Of a stretch of 64,000 nucleotides of DNA, positions 44,747 through 57,900 are shown piece after piece (positions within the stretch are counted from its first letter, which is position 1; each line of letters begins with the position of its first letter). Origin of the DNA: Loripinus fragilis (lineage: Eukaryota; Mollusca; Bivalvia; Lucinida; Lucinidae); NCBI GenBank assembly GCA_964019695.1, contig OZ026515.1, positions 71,621,644 through 71,685,643 of the forward strand, given 5' to 3'. Made by a program: the position numbers and the translations under genes. The notes below the pieces were generated by a model, which made no database searches, was not told the DNA's origin, and saw nothing but the letters and a program-made list of their open reading frames with translations.

Positions 44747-44849
44747 CATAATGAAAATATCTTATTTTCGACATAAATTATCATTTAAGCAGGTGATGCG
44801 TTTTTAAAGTCCTTCAGTATAGATGACAAAACGAAATATATAATTGGCA

Positions 44850-45320
44850 TCTAAAAAGTTTTTGTAAGCAAAAATTAATATTCCCTTGACATCGTCAATG
44901 CCCTAATAGAAATATAAATGGCGATTTTGGTCCCTTGATTTATTTTCTCTTAGAATATTAGATCAATTCAAATATTTTTTTATATTTTATACCCTTTGGG
45001 ATCTTTTTAAACAATAATATTGAAAAAATGGGATTTAAAAGGTTTCTGTAGCCAAATTTTGGAATATACTCGACATCTTCAATACCTCGAAAACTGGTCC
45101 CGGGTCTAAAATTCATGACAGGGTCCGGTATTAGTGCTAGTAATTAAAAAAATCAAAGTCATAAGAGAATCTTTATAAGCATTTTTAAGAAGGCTCTATA
45201 ATGAACATGTGATCCAATTTTTAGGTCGACATTTGCATTTTAAATACCATTTTGATGCTTGCAAACTTTGGTCCCGGAATTTGGTCCTGAGTCTCGGGCG
45301 TTGGTCCCGGCTTTTATTCC
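44850..45320. repeat. Degenerate tandem units with TTGGTCCCGG words
   Basis: Three or so diverged units contain GACATCGTCAATGCC / GACATCTTCAATACC and GGTCCCGGG / TTGGTCCCGGAA. One unit matches 38310-38400 in inverse. Non-coding. Confidence 0.5.
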
Positions 45321-46440
45321 TTCCCCTTGTTATCTTCAGTCTTTTATGAAAACCAATACTTGTCTGCGGGGAAAGAAAACTTCCCAAGTCGAAAGAATAA
45401 TAGATCTATCCCATGCATTTTCCTCCTTTTGATGGAAAGAAATCCAACTCCAGCCATGAATTTGCAGGTGATAGGAAAAATCTACTAGCATGATGACGAT
45501 TGCTTCCGCGTTTGACACAATTTGCTTCGATGACATGGAAAACATACCTCAGGTCAAACCAATCGAATGACCTATTTTCCGCGCTTTGCCTTTAATCTTT
45601 CTTAGGTTATTTTCTTTGCTTATTCATATTTTCTGCTTGTATGCCCGTCGTCCGTTCTGTTTGTTTGTGTTAACATTTTCTTGCTCCTATTTTCTAATAA
45701 AATGAAAAGTTCATTTCTGTTTTATCATGGCACAAAATAATTTAACCTCGCACACTGCTTAATATAGAATGAATGACGTCACAATGATTTACAGAATAGT
45801 CCTTCATATACTTATTTAATATACTTATTTAAGAATTTCGTTTCTATAGTTATGAATTTATCAATTAGTTTGCCCCAAAAACCGCTGATAACACATAATT
45901 GGAGATAGTTTCTTGGTAGAAATATTAATTACAATTCTAAGTTATTCTAAGTTAGACCATTAGACCAGCTGGCGAGAGTGAAAAATAGGTACAGCCTGTG
46001 GGTAGAACAGCTGTTAAACATCTGACATTTACACTGAAAAGACAGCCGCTTTTAGACGTTTTAAGTACTCTTTTAATAAGAGAAGTTTACATTTGTTTTT
46101 ACTTTACCCTTGGAAAAACGAAAAAATTAATCAAAACGTTATTTATTGAACAATAACTTTGATCACACCCCTCTTCGGAATAGTCCATTTCAAAACCAAT
46201 TACAATTATAGGCTAAGTAACCACTGTTTCATAAATGAACTACTATTAGTTACTTATGCATTAATAAGTAACGGCGTAGAAAAATCATGAAAATTCCCAG
46301 CATGCAAATACAATGTAGTTAAAAAGGTTTTTATCTAAAGCTGGGTCACCTTAGAGTACTCAGGTATTGTGATAGTGCAAGATAGAAAGTAAACCATGTG
46401 GGGAAAATTACCTGTCATATATAGGTCATCAATAGAAATT
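45321..46440. other. Spacer, nothing recognised
   Basis: Only sub-70-codon frames. There is a possible upstream region of the PGC-1 gene on the right, but no promoter element can be supported from the sequence. Confidence 0.4.
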
Positions 46441-46451
46441 TACATATTACC

Positions 46452-47046
46452 AGGCCTCCAGATAAGACTGCGTAATTGAAAATGATTTTTTCTTATTTCT
46501 CAACCAAAACATGTTATGGGTTCTTTTGAGCATCCAATTCATATAATTGAGCCGCAACATGGGATTTCCAACAATGTGGTATGTGCGACACGTGCAGTCT
46601 GCTCAGAGCCTTTGCTAGTCGCTTGAATATTCTTTGAATATTAAACTACTGACTGAACATAATTTGGAGTTTCTAACCTTTTTTGGAGGCTGCACAGGCT
46701 CGTCTGAGTCTTCACTAGTCAAAATACCGCATTGTTGAAAATCACATCTGGTGGCTCATATTTAAACTGATGGGTAAGATTTCACATTCAAAATTTTGCT
46801 TATCTGCACCCCAGATTAGAATGCACGCTGCCACCAGTGGTGAAGTTAACTCATTGCCTGCTAGTGTGGTCTACTGATAACCTTTGCAAACAGTTTGGAC
46901 TCCGTTGAAGCCGGACCGAATCAGTATTCAAACTGTTTGACACTCTGATGATATTCACAATTCCTGAAATAGTTTTAAGGATAAGTTAATCTTAAAAAAA
47001 ATATCAGCAGACTACAAAAAAAAGTGCAAAATTACCCAGCATGCTA
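46452..47046. repeat. Degenerate hairpin-element copy and family C copy 1
   Basis: CAGGCCTCCAGATAAGACTG and TTCTTTTGAGCATCCAA at 46452-46540 are a worn, one-armed copy of the GAGACGGTTC hairpin family. At 46872-47046, TTTGCAAACAGTTTGGACTC with inverse TTCAAACTGTTTGAC starts a ~170-bp unit ending GCAAAATTACCCAGCATGCT (family C; other copies 47464-47650, 53103-53282, 54660-54792, 63258-63380). Confidence 0.65.
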
Positions 47047-47463
47047 AGGAGTTACATGTAATACATCCAATACTTCCAAAGTGCACGGCCATTGATTAAA
47101 GGTGTTCTTGTAAGAGAGTTGCCTTCTCACGTTCAAGAAACCAAGCACTTCAAAAGTAGACAATATACTGGACATAGAAAAAGATATATTACCTGTACAG
47201 TAAAAATAATTAAAAAAAAAAGTAATAAAATAATAACTACAGTATAATGGACCTTTGGGAAAGTACAGGTATGTTAATAGCACTTATATATTGTGATAAT
47301 TTTATGCTCAGCAGTTCCCCATGTTTTCAGAAAATTTCTGAAAATGAATCTCATCCTTTAACAGATTATTTATTGTCTGATGACGTTGAATTAACCCTTA
47401 ATGTGCCAAATGCAGCAAAAGTCATCTGCTTTTCTCATCTGCTGAAATGTTTAAGAAGCCTCT

Positions 47464-47650
47464 ATGGCAAACAGTGTGGACCCAGATCAGATAGGAGCAG
47501 TCTGTTCTGGGTCCAAACTGTTTGTTTCTATACTTAGTTCGTCAGTAATGCTTGGCACTTATTTGCAGCAGGCGACTTCAGCAGATGACATTTTCAGATG
47601 CATTTTTTTTTGCGCTTTAAAGGTTAATCTTGAAAGGTCAGAGGTTAAGA
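47464..47650. repeat. Family C copy 2
   Basis: GGCAAACAGTGTGGACCCAG (47466) is mirrored by CTGGGTCCAAACTGTTTG (47507-47524). A body with GCAGATGACATTTT-like sequence and TTAATCTTGAAAGG follows. This foldback head plus body is the same as at 53103-53282. Confidence 0.65.
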
Positions 47651-47794
47651 ACACCCAGGTACTATGGATCTATTGGGTGGATTCGGGGTGCTGCTTTTTG
47701 CTAACCATAGCATCCGTTGTCTGTCCGTCGTCCGCCAATATGCTGCAGCACATATTCTAATGAACCTGAAAGACTACTTTTTGATTTGTTTATT

Positions 47795-47979
47795 GTTTGA
47801 TTTGATTCTTTACGTCCCATCAACAATCATTCAGGTATAAAGGGACAGGTCTCCCTGGGTTGAACCAGTACTAAGCTAGGATTAATGTTCTTGCTCAAGG
47901 ATACAATGCAGTGAGGCTCTAACCCGCAGCCCCTGGGTCTCGAGTCAAGCACTCTACCATTGAGCCACTGGGCTCCCTG
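47795..47979 (-). mobile_element. SINE family 2, inverted copy
   Basis: On the minus strand: GCCCAGTGGCTCAATGGTAG head, GGGCTGCGGGTTAGAGCCTC (B box decayed), TTGAGCAAGAACAT, CTGGTTCAACCCAGGGAG and a TGATGGGACGTAAAGAATCA tail. Confidence 0.85.
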
Positions 47980-48509
47980 TCAGGCCTGATTCAGCAGTGG
48001 AAAGGATCAGAGTTTATTTAAGGAGTATATGTATCAGCTTGCTCATTGTATTCATTCATATTGATTTCTTGCAAACTGTCCATGAATATTTATTCTTAAA
48101 AAAAAATAGAGATAGCTTTGATAAAATCATAAGTACTTTTTATTCCCGCTCAAGCATTATTGTGCAAACTCTGTCAGATTTCTGGCAAAATCTATCTTGG
48201 ATTCAGCTTCAGAACATTTTGTCTGAGCAACCCCAGTCTTATTCGGACATAAGGACAATTTCAAGAAGCATGATAGGACCTATTTTAATAGTCTTCCAAA
48301 AAGGATTGGGAAAAACATATACAGATATTCTCAAAATTACATTTGTTTTTTAAGCTGTACCATGTTGAACCCAGATACATATATCAGGTTTTGAAAACTG
48401 TAGACTCAGATCAGTTGGCTTCTGAGAAGCCAGATAATCAGGATCCACGCTGTCAGCGTGTCAGGCCTTAAGTAAAGAGTATGTATAAAAAATGTTTTTT
48501 TCTTATATT

Positions 48510-48595
48510 CAACCAAAAAGTATGTTGTAGGTACTCAAAAGTACCATCTCAATGAGACGGTTCTTTTGAGCACCCAAAACATATGTTCAAACTGA
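48510..48595. mobile_element. GAGACGGTTC hairpin element, copy 2
   Basis: AACCAAAAAGTATGTTGTAG and GTACTCAAAAG with the far arm GAGACGGTTCTTTTGAGCAC and CCAAAACATATGTT. The left arm has small changes (GTACCATCTCA), so pairing is imperfect. It lies just upstream of the first recognised PGC-1 exon. Confidence 0.8.
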
Positions 48596-48905
48596 TGGAT
48601 TAGAAAATATTTACAATTTTATGTTAGAAAATTTTGCTTATCTAAACCTATGCACTGTTTTCTCTTCTGCTTGTAAATAAATTAATTCTGACAAATTGTC
48701 CTACGTGGCTGCTAAGGTCTCAGACATCTGGAAAGATTTTCGGAGGTAATAAAGTCTGTGGGCAGACTCAAACTGAGTCCCTGTCTCGCAAAATGCTACT
48801 GGTGAAAATATAGATTCTGTGGCAGTTCTGTGTGTTCACTGTTTGCCAATGTACTGTGCGAGGTTTCTAGTATACAGAGGAATGTTTTTGTTTTCTTTTT
48901 CAGTG

Positions 48906-48971
48906 ATGTCTTTCTTGGAACTGTTTGAAAATCATGCAGATGTCCTGGACCATGAGTTCATCGAAAGCGTG
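48906..48971 (+). CDS. PGC-1-like exon a (first recognised)
   Basis: The acceptor TTTTTCAG ends at 48903; the exon body starts 48904 and the ATG is at 48906. It encodes 22 residues (MSFLELFENHADVLDHEFIE then SV), acidic with bulky hydrophobics as in activation domains. Donor GTG|GTAAGTG, phase 0. If the transcript has a 5' non-coding exon upstream, this ATG is the start. Confidence 0.7.
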
Positions 48972-51900
48972 GTAAGTGTGTGTTGAACGTCCTACCATAG
49001 CCACCATCTCATCAGTATGAGCCCTGCACTGCTTGCCAGTGTCCACTCTGGGACCCATACAACTGTACAACATCTCAACAGTATGAACACTGTTTACCAC
49101 TGTCCCATTTCGAGGACAATTGCTTTATTGGGTTCAGGAGGTACAATGAGTTGAAAGATTCAAACATTAATTATCAGCTGGACAGGATGTCTTGACCTTC
49201 AAATTTTATCAACTTGCAGCTTGTGGCCTTAAAAGTCCATCACCCCCTGTTTTAATCTTAAAATTCCTCCTATAATTTCTATCAGACAGTGTTGGGTTGT
49301 TTTCAATAGTGGGAAATTATTGCCATGAAAGATGGCATAAAGTATAGCCAGTGCTGTTTGAGAGGTTGAATTTGCCCCCTGGACAATCTGAAATTCCAGA
49401 AAATAATTTTGTTTCATGTCTTAAGGTGTTGCATGTTCACGAGTAGTTGTAATCACTACAAATTAATAAATAATAAGATGTTGTCATGCTGCCAGCTTAA
49501 AACAACTAAACAGTCTAAAACTATGAAGCTTTAGAAGTTCAGGTCTAGGCAAACAGTGCAGACCTATATCAGACTTCTCCGGCAAACAGTGCAAACCCAG
49601 AATCAGACCTCCCAGAGGGGCAGTTAAATTAGGGCCTTCACTATTTGCCATTGTGTCATATTTTGAGCCTTATCTCTACATGTTTAAACTACACTGATTA
49701 CAGCAATTTTTCATGGGATAGCTCAGTTGGGAGAGGGTCAGACTCTTGATAATAAGGTCAGGGTGTGATCCTCACCTGGGGCAAGGTGTTGTGTCCTAGA
49801 GCAAGGCACTTCATCCCTGTTGCTGAGTACTGGTTAAACCCAGGAAGCCGTCCTAAAATTACTGAAAAAATGTTGACCGGGACGTAAAGCCTCAAACAAA
49901 CAGACAATTTTTTTCATTTTTAGCAATTTTATGAATGAATCGTGCAAGGCAAGTAAAATTGTGGGGGACAAGTTGCATTTGTCTTCAGGTTGCCTGCCGG
50001 ACAAGTCAAATTCTCTGGCTTATTCTAACACTGAGGGCGGATATGGTCAAAATCGGTGTTTAACGTTTCTGGTAAATGTGTCTCCTGTTAAACGGTTTGA
50101 CGTAGCAAATTCAAACTTTGCAGGTGCATAGGCACATGATTAAGAGGGTACTGCACAACATTTTGTGTAACCTTGGTCCCAAGGCAAAAGTCAAATAATG
50201 TATTTTCTTGTAAATGCATCTATTCTCTAAACTGTTGGAAGTAGCAACTTCAAACTTTGCAGGTACATAGGTCACATTATGTAGAGCACAAGAGGGTACA
50301 GGTCATCATTTCCTTTAACCTTGATCCCAAGGCCAAGGTCAAAGGTAAAAAAAGCGGGTATTCCCGATGTTGTACCACTGACTGCAGTCAAGTCTTAGAT
50401 TTAGATTTTCAATGACCTCAATCTATGTCACAAGAAGCGATTTCGGGTGATAATTTTTTATGACATTTACTGGACACGTGAAGGATTGGTGAGCTTAATT
50501 AGCATTTTTCCGTTTGTTCCTTTTCTATCATTTAAGTCTGCCCTACCAAAGAAACCAATGTTCAAGGGCAAGTTTTGCTTTAAATTCTTTGATTGATGGT
50601 CTGTATTTACAGAATATACCCCGACCATCCAATGTGACCATGCTTGCTGCGTTATTCAATTATTTGGTCCCAAGTGTTTCTCGATATTATCAACTGTTTT
50701 CAGTTTGGAACATAATGGTATATACAGATAAACAAAAGGCTTTGAAGTGTGACTGTATTTATAATATTGATATGCTGTTCTAGAAAAAGGGTTTTTAAGC
50801 ACATGTTTATATTTACTGTAAAAGCTTTGACAAACGCAGATGGCTCATTTTATGCATTTTTCATCAATCTTTTAAAATAGAAATACCCAAAGGTCATTTA
50901 TCAGAGGTCGTGGTACATCTATACCTAAAGTCTTTGGTGAACATAACACCATCAATATAAGCTTCTGTATCAAATGTCCACGCTCATTTCATCACCGAAT
51001 TGAACTGACTTTTTAACATGATATACAAATATAGCGACCGAAGTCACTTCCTGTGACGTAGGTTGTTAGGGTTATTTTAATATGTAAATAAAAAAGAGCT
51101 AAATAATCTATCTTTTGATACTCAAAAGCAAACAGTTGATTGTGCCAGTATTCCATTTACAGAAGCATGGTTTGCATGATGCTATGTAGGATACACTTTA
51201 CCGACCGGAACCTCTCATTGCTAATAAAGGGGCCAGTCTCCATAGCACAGCCAATATATGTTGGATTATTTATCAAACTTATGTGTACTGCAATAGAGGG
51301 GGTATAGTAATATTAAACCTTTTTTAATACTTTCATAGAGATTATTATCCGATTAGTGACGTGTGTAATCAAAAATTAATTTTCTTATTTCACAACCAAA
51401 ATGTCTGTTGTGGTACTCAAAAGAGCTGCCTCAATGATGAGACGGTTCTGTTGAACACCAAAAACAATTGTTAAAATCTGGCCTTTAGTTCAGAGTGAGT
51501 ACCAAAAATATTTTCATATTTCTCAACCAAAACATATGTTGTGGATTCTCAAAAGAACCGTCTCAATGAGACGGTTCTTTTGAGCATCCAAAACATATGT
51601 TTAAACTGATGGATAAGAAAATATTTACAATTTTACGCTCAAAAATTTTGTTTATCTAAACCTATGTTTAAAACTGACAGAGAAGAAACTGTTCACAATT
51701 CTACTCTAAGTTGTTGTTTATCTGAACCTCTGTACCCCAGTATCAAGATTGGAACAAGTTGGTCTTTATGAAGAGGATACAGTAAAACTTGTGTAAAATG
51801 GCCACTCTCAAAAAGACCAAAAAAATGGCTTTCAAGGCCGATTATCCCTTAATACAGGTCAAAAGTATTGCAGAATGCTCATTCTGCAATACTTTCGACC

Positions 51901-54900
51901 TTCATTAAGGTACCAGTTGTCATTTAGATCTTTATTTTTTTTTTGTCTGTTTTTGAGTGAGCGTTTTACACAGGTGTTACTGTACTATTGTATGAATTGT
52001 TTGTGTTTTGCAGATTTTGTGTTTCTGTAGAATAAATGCCAACAAATACATGAAATATGCTTTTTGCCTTCACTGACCAGTTAATATTTGCTTTATATAT
52101 AGGATTTGGACCATTTGGAAGAGAATGTTGTCCAGGACATTATGGCAGAGATATCTATCCCCCTGACTATAGAAGAGGAGATCAGCGAGTTGCAACTAAA
52201 TGGATTGCTGGACTTGGATGATCACAGTGGTCTCCCTTCTATGCCTGGAATACAAGCAACAGATGTTGGGAGCCTCCTAGAGCAATTTGAAGAAGGTATT
52301 TACATAAAAACACATACCTAACAGTGGGGGATCTGGAAGGGGTTCAGGGGGTTCGCTTGAACCCCTCGCTGCCCCCCGGTTTTAAATATTCTATGAAAAT
52401 GAAATAATTTGGTCTCAGTGAGACCAAATTATTCCATTTTCATGGGATATTAAGAAAAAGTAGATACAATCAGCAAAGGGAACCCCCAAACTTTTATACA
52501 TCTGAACCCCCTTTCCAGAAATCCTGGATCCGCCGTCCAGAAAAGCAGTCCTGTATAGAAGTAGGTGAATGCTAATACCTTTAGCCTCACTGGGCAACTG
52601 TGCAAGTATGTTTAAAGATTGATTATACATATACAGTTCAGGGGTCAAGCTAGAGCTCTTAGATACTCAGAAGCTTGAACTCTTGCAGAGAAGTTTTGGT
52701 CTTAATTTTAAATTCCTCTCTATGTTCAATGTACTAATTATTAACCATTATTACGAGGAGCGCAGTGATTCAGTTGGTAAGGTGTTAGATTGGGGGTCGA
52801 AGGTTCGCTAGTTCAAGTCTTTACTACTGGGGAGTCACTATTGTGTCCTTGAACAAGACAATTTATCCGATGCTTAGTACTGGTTCAATCCCAGGAAGAC
52901 AGGAAATGGTCCCAACATGACTGAAGGACACAATGCAGTGCCTCCGTTGAAGCTTGAACCTGCAACCCCTCTGCCTCGAGTCAAGCACTCTACCACTGAG
53001 CCACCATGCTCCTCCTCAATTGGAAACTAGCATATAATAATCTCTATTTATCTCATGGGCTGGCTTAAGAAACTCAGCTCTGCCTGCCAGATCTCTTTAT
53101 AACATTTGCAAACAGTTTGGACACAGATCAGGCCCTACAAAATGGCTTGCCTGATCTGGGTCCAAACTTTTTGACCCTCTGGTGTGCGCGAAAGAAGTTT
53201 TTGAAAAAAGTTAATTTTGAAAATATAATAGTCAGACAGCAGAAAAGCATGCAAAATTACCTAGCAAGCAAAGAGTTAGGGATGTACCATATTTTTCAGA
53301 ACTTTATGCATTTAAATAGTGACACATCTTGATTTAGTAACATATTGCAATAACTGACAACAAGTTTTGAAATGCTTTATGCTACTGTTTCAAAGAAAGA
53401 ATCCTCTCTTAAAAGCTGTTGAAAATCAATGCACATCTTATTTTTCCAGTACCGAACCGCATAGCACAGTCGGTAACGTGTCTGGCAACAGATGCGAGCC
53501 TGACTGCAGATCCAGGGGTTGCGAGTTCGATCCCGGCCCGGTCCCATACTTTCGTGGAGATTGATCATGAAATAATTTCTACGGTCATTCTCCTCCCTTC
53601 CACTGAATCATTTAAGAAGGGTTGTTGTCAGTTACAAGGGAAAGTATGTGCACGAAGTACTGGTTAACTGCTTGTTCAAGCTTGCCCAGGAAAAAGTGTG
53701 GTTAGGTGAACTGACCGTCCCGCCATGAACATAGCTGTTGATTTGGGACATTATTGCAACAAAACAAAACAAACAAAAAAAATTTCCAGTCATCTACAGA
53801 TTGTAAACAAAGAGAAAGTCATATTAACCCTGAATAACCGGACAGAGATGCCTGATCAGACATTATTGACCTGATCCAGACTCTTCTTGAAGGAGTTGTC
53901 TCATCACAGTCTACACCGTTTTCTATTCCTAAAGTTGGCTAAACTACATTTTTAGCTCACCTGAGCACTTAACTCACCCCCGGCGAAGTAACTGTGTAGT
54001 CTGTGTTGTGTCTTTGAGGAAGTCCATAGATCCAGATAAGGAAATTTCATGAGCGTTAAATTGTATTTATTTTTTTACCCATAAACTGAAACATGTATTT
54101 TGGATTCTCAAAATAACCATCTCGTTGAGACGGTTCTGTTAATTAACCACAACATATGTTTTAGATGAGAAAAAAGAAAATAGTTTTCCAATACGCACGC
54201 TTATCACACACGCCTGAAGTCACTATGTCAGCTGCTCAGTACTGGTTCAACCCAGAAAGACAGGAAATCTTCCCGACAAGACTGAAAAATTGTTGACTGG
54301 GATGTAAAGCATGAAACAAACTAAGCCAAATCTTAGCATATACCTCAGCAGGAAGTGCTTCATTGTTGCAATCATAGAGCCGATACTAGGATACACACTA
54401 ACGGTAACCCAGAATTTCTCGTGATTGTCAGTTTTACCATAGATAGGTAAGGTATGACAGCAAGATACGAACTGCATAGCGGCTACAACTGTAAATAACG
54501 ACAGCCAGTCTGTTTAGCTCAAAGTGAGCTATTGGGATCAGTCAATGTCTGCCATGTGTCGTCGACAATTTGCTTTAAATGTCAACTGCAAACATTGCAA
54601 AGTAGTCTCATCATTGCATGAACCATTTATTGTCAACCAGAGGTATTTTTGGTACTTGCTGTCAAATGTTTCTTGGTAACTTTGTCACCAACTGCTGGAC
54701 ACTCTGATGGTATTCCTTAAAGAAAAAGTTGATCTAGAAAAAAAATATATGCAGATGACAAAAAAGCATGCAAATTTACAGAGCAAGCAGTGTCTTATGG
54801 CAGTTAATCAGGCCTCCAGGTAAGAGTGCGTATTGGAAAACTATTTTCTTTATTTCTTATCCAAAAACTATGTTGTGGGTACTCAAAAGAACTGTCATGA

Positions 54901-57900
54901 TGAGACAGTTCTTTTGAGCACCCAAAACATACGTTTAAACTGATGGATAAGAAAATAATGGCAATTGTACGCTAATATAATTTGCTTAACTAAGCCTATG
55001 GTTAATTATAGATGTTTGTTGTTTTCAGTGTCTCAGACGTTGACTGATTGTGATTCATTGGAACCTACATTTGACAGCTCCCAGAACAGGTAAATGTCCA
55101 ATGTTTATGCTACCTTAATCCAGGCCTGAGGTTATAAATCTTTGTTCATGCTCAACTCAACTGAACATGAAATTGCAAATGCTGATAATAACTAAAATAC
55201 AGACAAACGAAGAAGTTTCCTGCTTTAATTATGTCTCTCAGATGTTGTATTTATCATGCTAATAAATGTTAAAATGCCAACAATTTTTAACATTTAGGAG
55301 CAGGATATATTTCGTGCACAGCTGAGTCGAGCATTGAAAAAGTTACATATCTAGTCACACAGGCAAAAATTAGATTTTCGAGATGAAAACTTTAAAAAAT
55401 CTTGTCTGAAACCACAAGGCCTTGGTATGGATCACCTAGTGGACCTCTACCAAGTTTGTTCAAATTATGCCCCTGGGGCTTAAAATGAGCTCGTCTTCCC
55501 ATCTGAAACCACAAGGCCTAGAGCCTTGATATTTGGTATGTAGTATCACCTAGTCGACCTCTGCCAAGTGTGTTCAAATTATGGCCCTGGAGTCAAGAAT
55601 GGCCCCGTCCCGGGGATCACAGGCTTTATATAGTAAAACATGAAAAAATCTTCTTGTCTTAAACCACAAGGCCTAGAGCCTTAATATTTGGTATGTAGTA
55701 TCACCTAGTGGACCTCTACTTAGTGTGTTCAAATTATCGCCTTGGGGCCAAAAATGGCCTCGCCCTGGGGGTCACATGTTTTATATAGGGAAAGCATGAA
55801 CAATCTTTTTGTCTGAAACCACAAGGCCAAGAGCCTTAAATATTTACATGCTTTAAAGTTTAAAGATCATTCCTGAACTCAGGATATTGATGCCAGCTTT
55901 TCATAGAAGGTCAGTCTCAAAAAATACTGAATCAAACAGATAATATAGTAATAGCTTCTGATTTATTTTTAAGATATCTAAAGACAACTGACCATTTAAA
56001 GGTGAAATTGTTTATTTTTTGTAGATATTTTACCAGATTTAAGATTTGAATTTCTAAAAGGCCTGATATTTGAAGTTTTGAACTTTCATGCATGTATTTC
56101 TGTCTTGTAGTGAGTTGCCTGTGGAAGACAAATCTGGAAAGAAAAGTGAGTATATTACTTTACCATGTGAATTTCCTTATAAAATAACCCCTAAATATAT
56201 AATGGAATCGGCAATCTAAAATGTGTTAAGATTTGGTCAAAAATCTGACCACAAATAGATGTTTTAGCTCACCTGAGCCAAATGCTCAAAGTAAGCTGGG
56301 AGCGCATAGGTAGAGTGCTTGATTTGAGATGGAGGGGCTGTGGGTTCAAGCCTCAGTGGCGTGACTATGTTGTGTCCTTGAGCAAGACACACTAATTCTT
56401 GCTTAGAACTGGTTCAACACATGAAGACTCATCCTGTCATACCTGAAAAATTGTTGACTGAGATTTAAAGAATCAAATCAAACAAATCAAGGTGAGCTAT
56501 TGTGATTGGCCTTCATCCGTTGTCAGTTGTGCTTCGTTCGTATTTTTTTTTTTTTTAAATGACATCTCCTGAACCACTGGTCCAAATTAAAATTTCACAG
56601 AGGAGCCTTGTGGTGTAGTGGATAAGCCACTTGCCTTGTCAACCAGAGGTTCGTTCCCCAGCTCTCCAGTCTGTCAGATGAGAGTTTAAACTGCGGCCTC
56701 ATCCCCATATGACCTTAGCTGTTGGTGGGACATTAAACACAAACAAATAATTTCACAGAAATGTTCCTCATAATGCCCTCTACCAACATTGCACAAATGT
56801 TTTTTCTTCACCAAACAGAAGGGTCGTCAGAACTGTAGATAAGAAATATCTCCTGAACCACTGGTCCAAATTCAAAATAGTTTCACAGAAATGTTGCTCA
56901 TAATGCCCTCTTCCAAATTTGCACAAATGGTTCCACTCATCCAAACAAAAAGGGCCGACAGAGCTGTAGATTATAACAATCCACCATGAGTGTCCATGTA
57001 GGATAGAGATATCTCACCCGAGGGGTCGGAAGTTTAACCAGGGACGAGGCTTGCCGAGTCCCTGGTTAAATTCAGACCCCGAGGGTGAGATTTCTCTATC
57101 CTACATTGACAGGCTCATGATGGATCGTTTTTCTCCCACTTTTCGAAGGGTTTTTGTCAGAACATAAAAACTCCATGAAAACCTGAAATTTCTCACTTTT
57201 TACTCGTTGGGTTTACATTATTTCTGAGTTCACGAGTGTTTTTATCGGGCATTAAAATGGGTGTAAACGTAGTTTGCACCTTGATATTGTCAGGAAAACA
57301 CCCTTGGAGCATTAGTTAAGTTGCAATATGCAAAATAAATTCCTGCTTGGCTCTCTGTGCCACTAGCGTAACATTGCCGTTTTCGTCACGCGGTGCACGT
57401 TCGGTGACGTCAATAACGTTATATGACGTCAGTAAGTAACGCTTAACATTGCTTGGTGCCTTTGGGTTACCTAGGCGCAATATATTGGTCCTTTAAGTAT
57501 CCTTTTTTGGGATAAAAGAATATTTAACACTGCCCATGTAAGAAAGCAGTCACGTGGTCATGTAAGATAGAAATTTCTTACATGAGCTGACAGCCTATCT
57601 TATATCATGTATATGGGCAAAGGTGGGAGAAAAGAAATATCTCTAAATTACATCTCATCCTGAACCACTTATCCAACTTAAATAATTTCACAAAAATGTT
57701 CTCCATTCTGCTCTGCTGAATGAAAAGGCCACCAGAGCTAAAGATAAGAAATATCTTTGAATTACATCTCATTCTGAACATCTATTCCAAACTCGAAAGA
57801 ATTTCACAGAAATGTTCCTCATAATGTCCTCTACCAAAATTGCACACACAGTCTGCTCCGCTGAATAAAATGGCCACCAGTCCTAAAGATAAGAAACATC

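Larger units (their letters stand above)
42700..44825. repeat. Short inverted pair flanking the hAT-like element region
   Basis: TATACTGAGGGACTTTAAAA near 42698 is mirrored by TTTTAAAGTCCTTCAGTATA at 44802-44821, with GCACC/GGTGATGC following. The pair, together with 38310-38400 against 44860-44935, suggests a larger, decayed foldback structure around this region. Confidence 0.5.
48972..52102 (+). other. Intron a-b (3.1 kb) contents
   Basis: It holds a family 2 SINE (49712-49905), inverted GACC-type tandem units (50110-50370), two hairpin-element copies (51392-51470 and 51523-51601) and the palindromic MITE at 51780-51982. No conserved coding frame was seen between; 50400-51350 shows nothing I can name. 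Confidence 0.7.

Noticed and set aside
47997..48353. 118-codon frame before the first PGC-1 exon, possible upstream exon
   Set aside because: Composition is AT-driven and it has no PGC-1 motif or convincing splice donor in a fitting phase. I could not support it as a coding exon.
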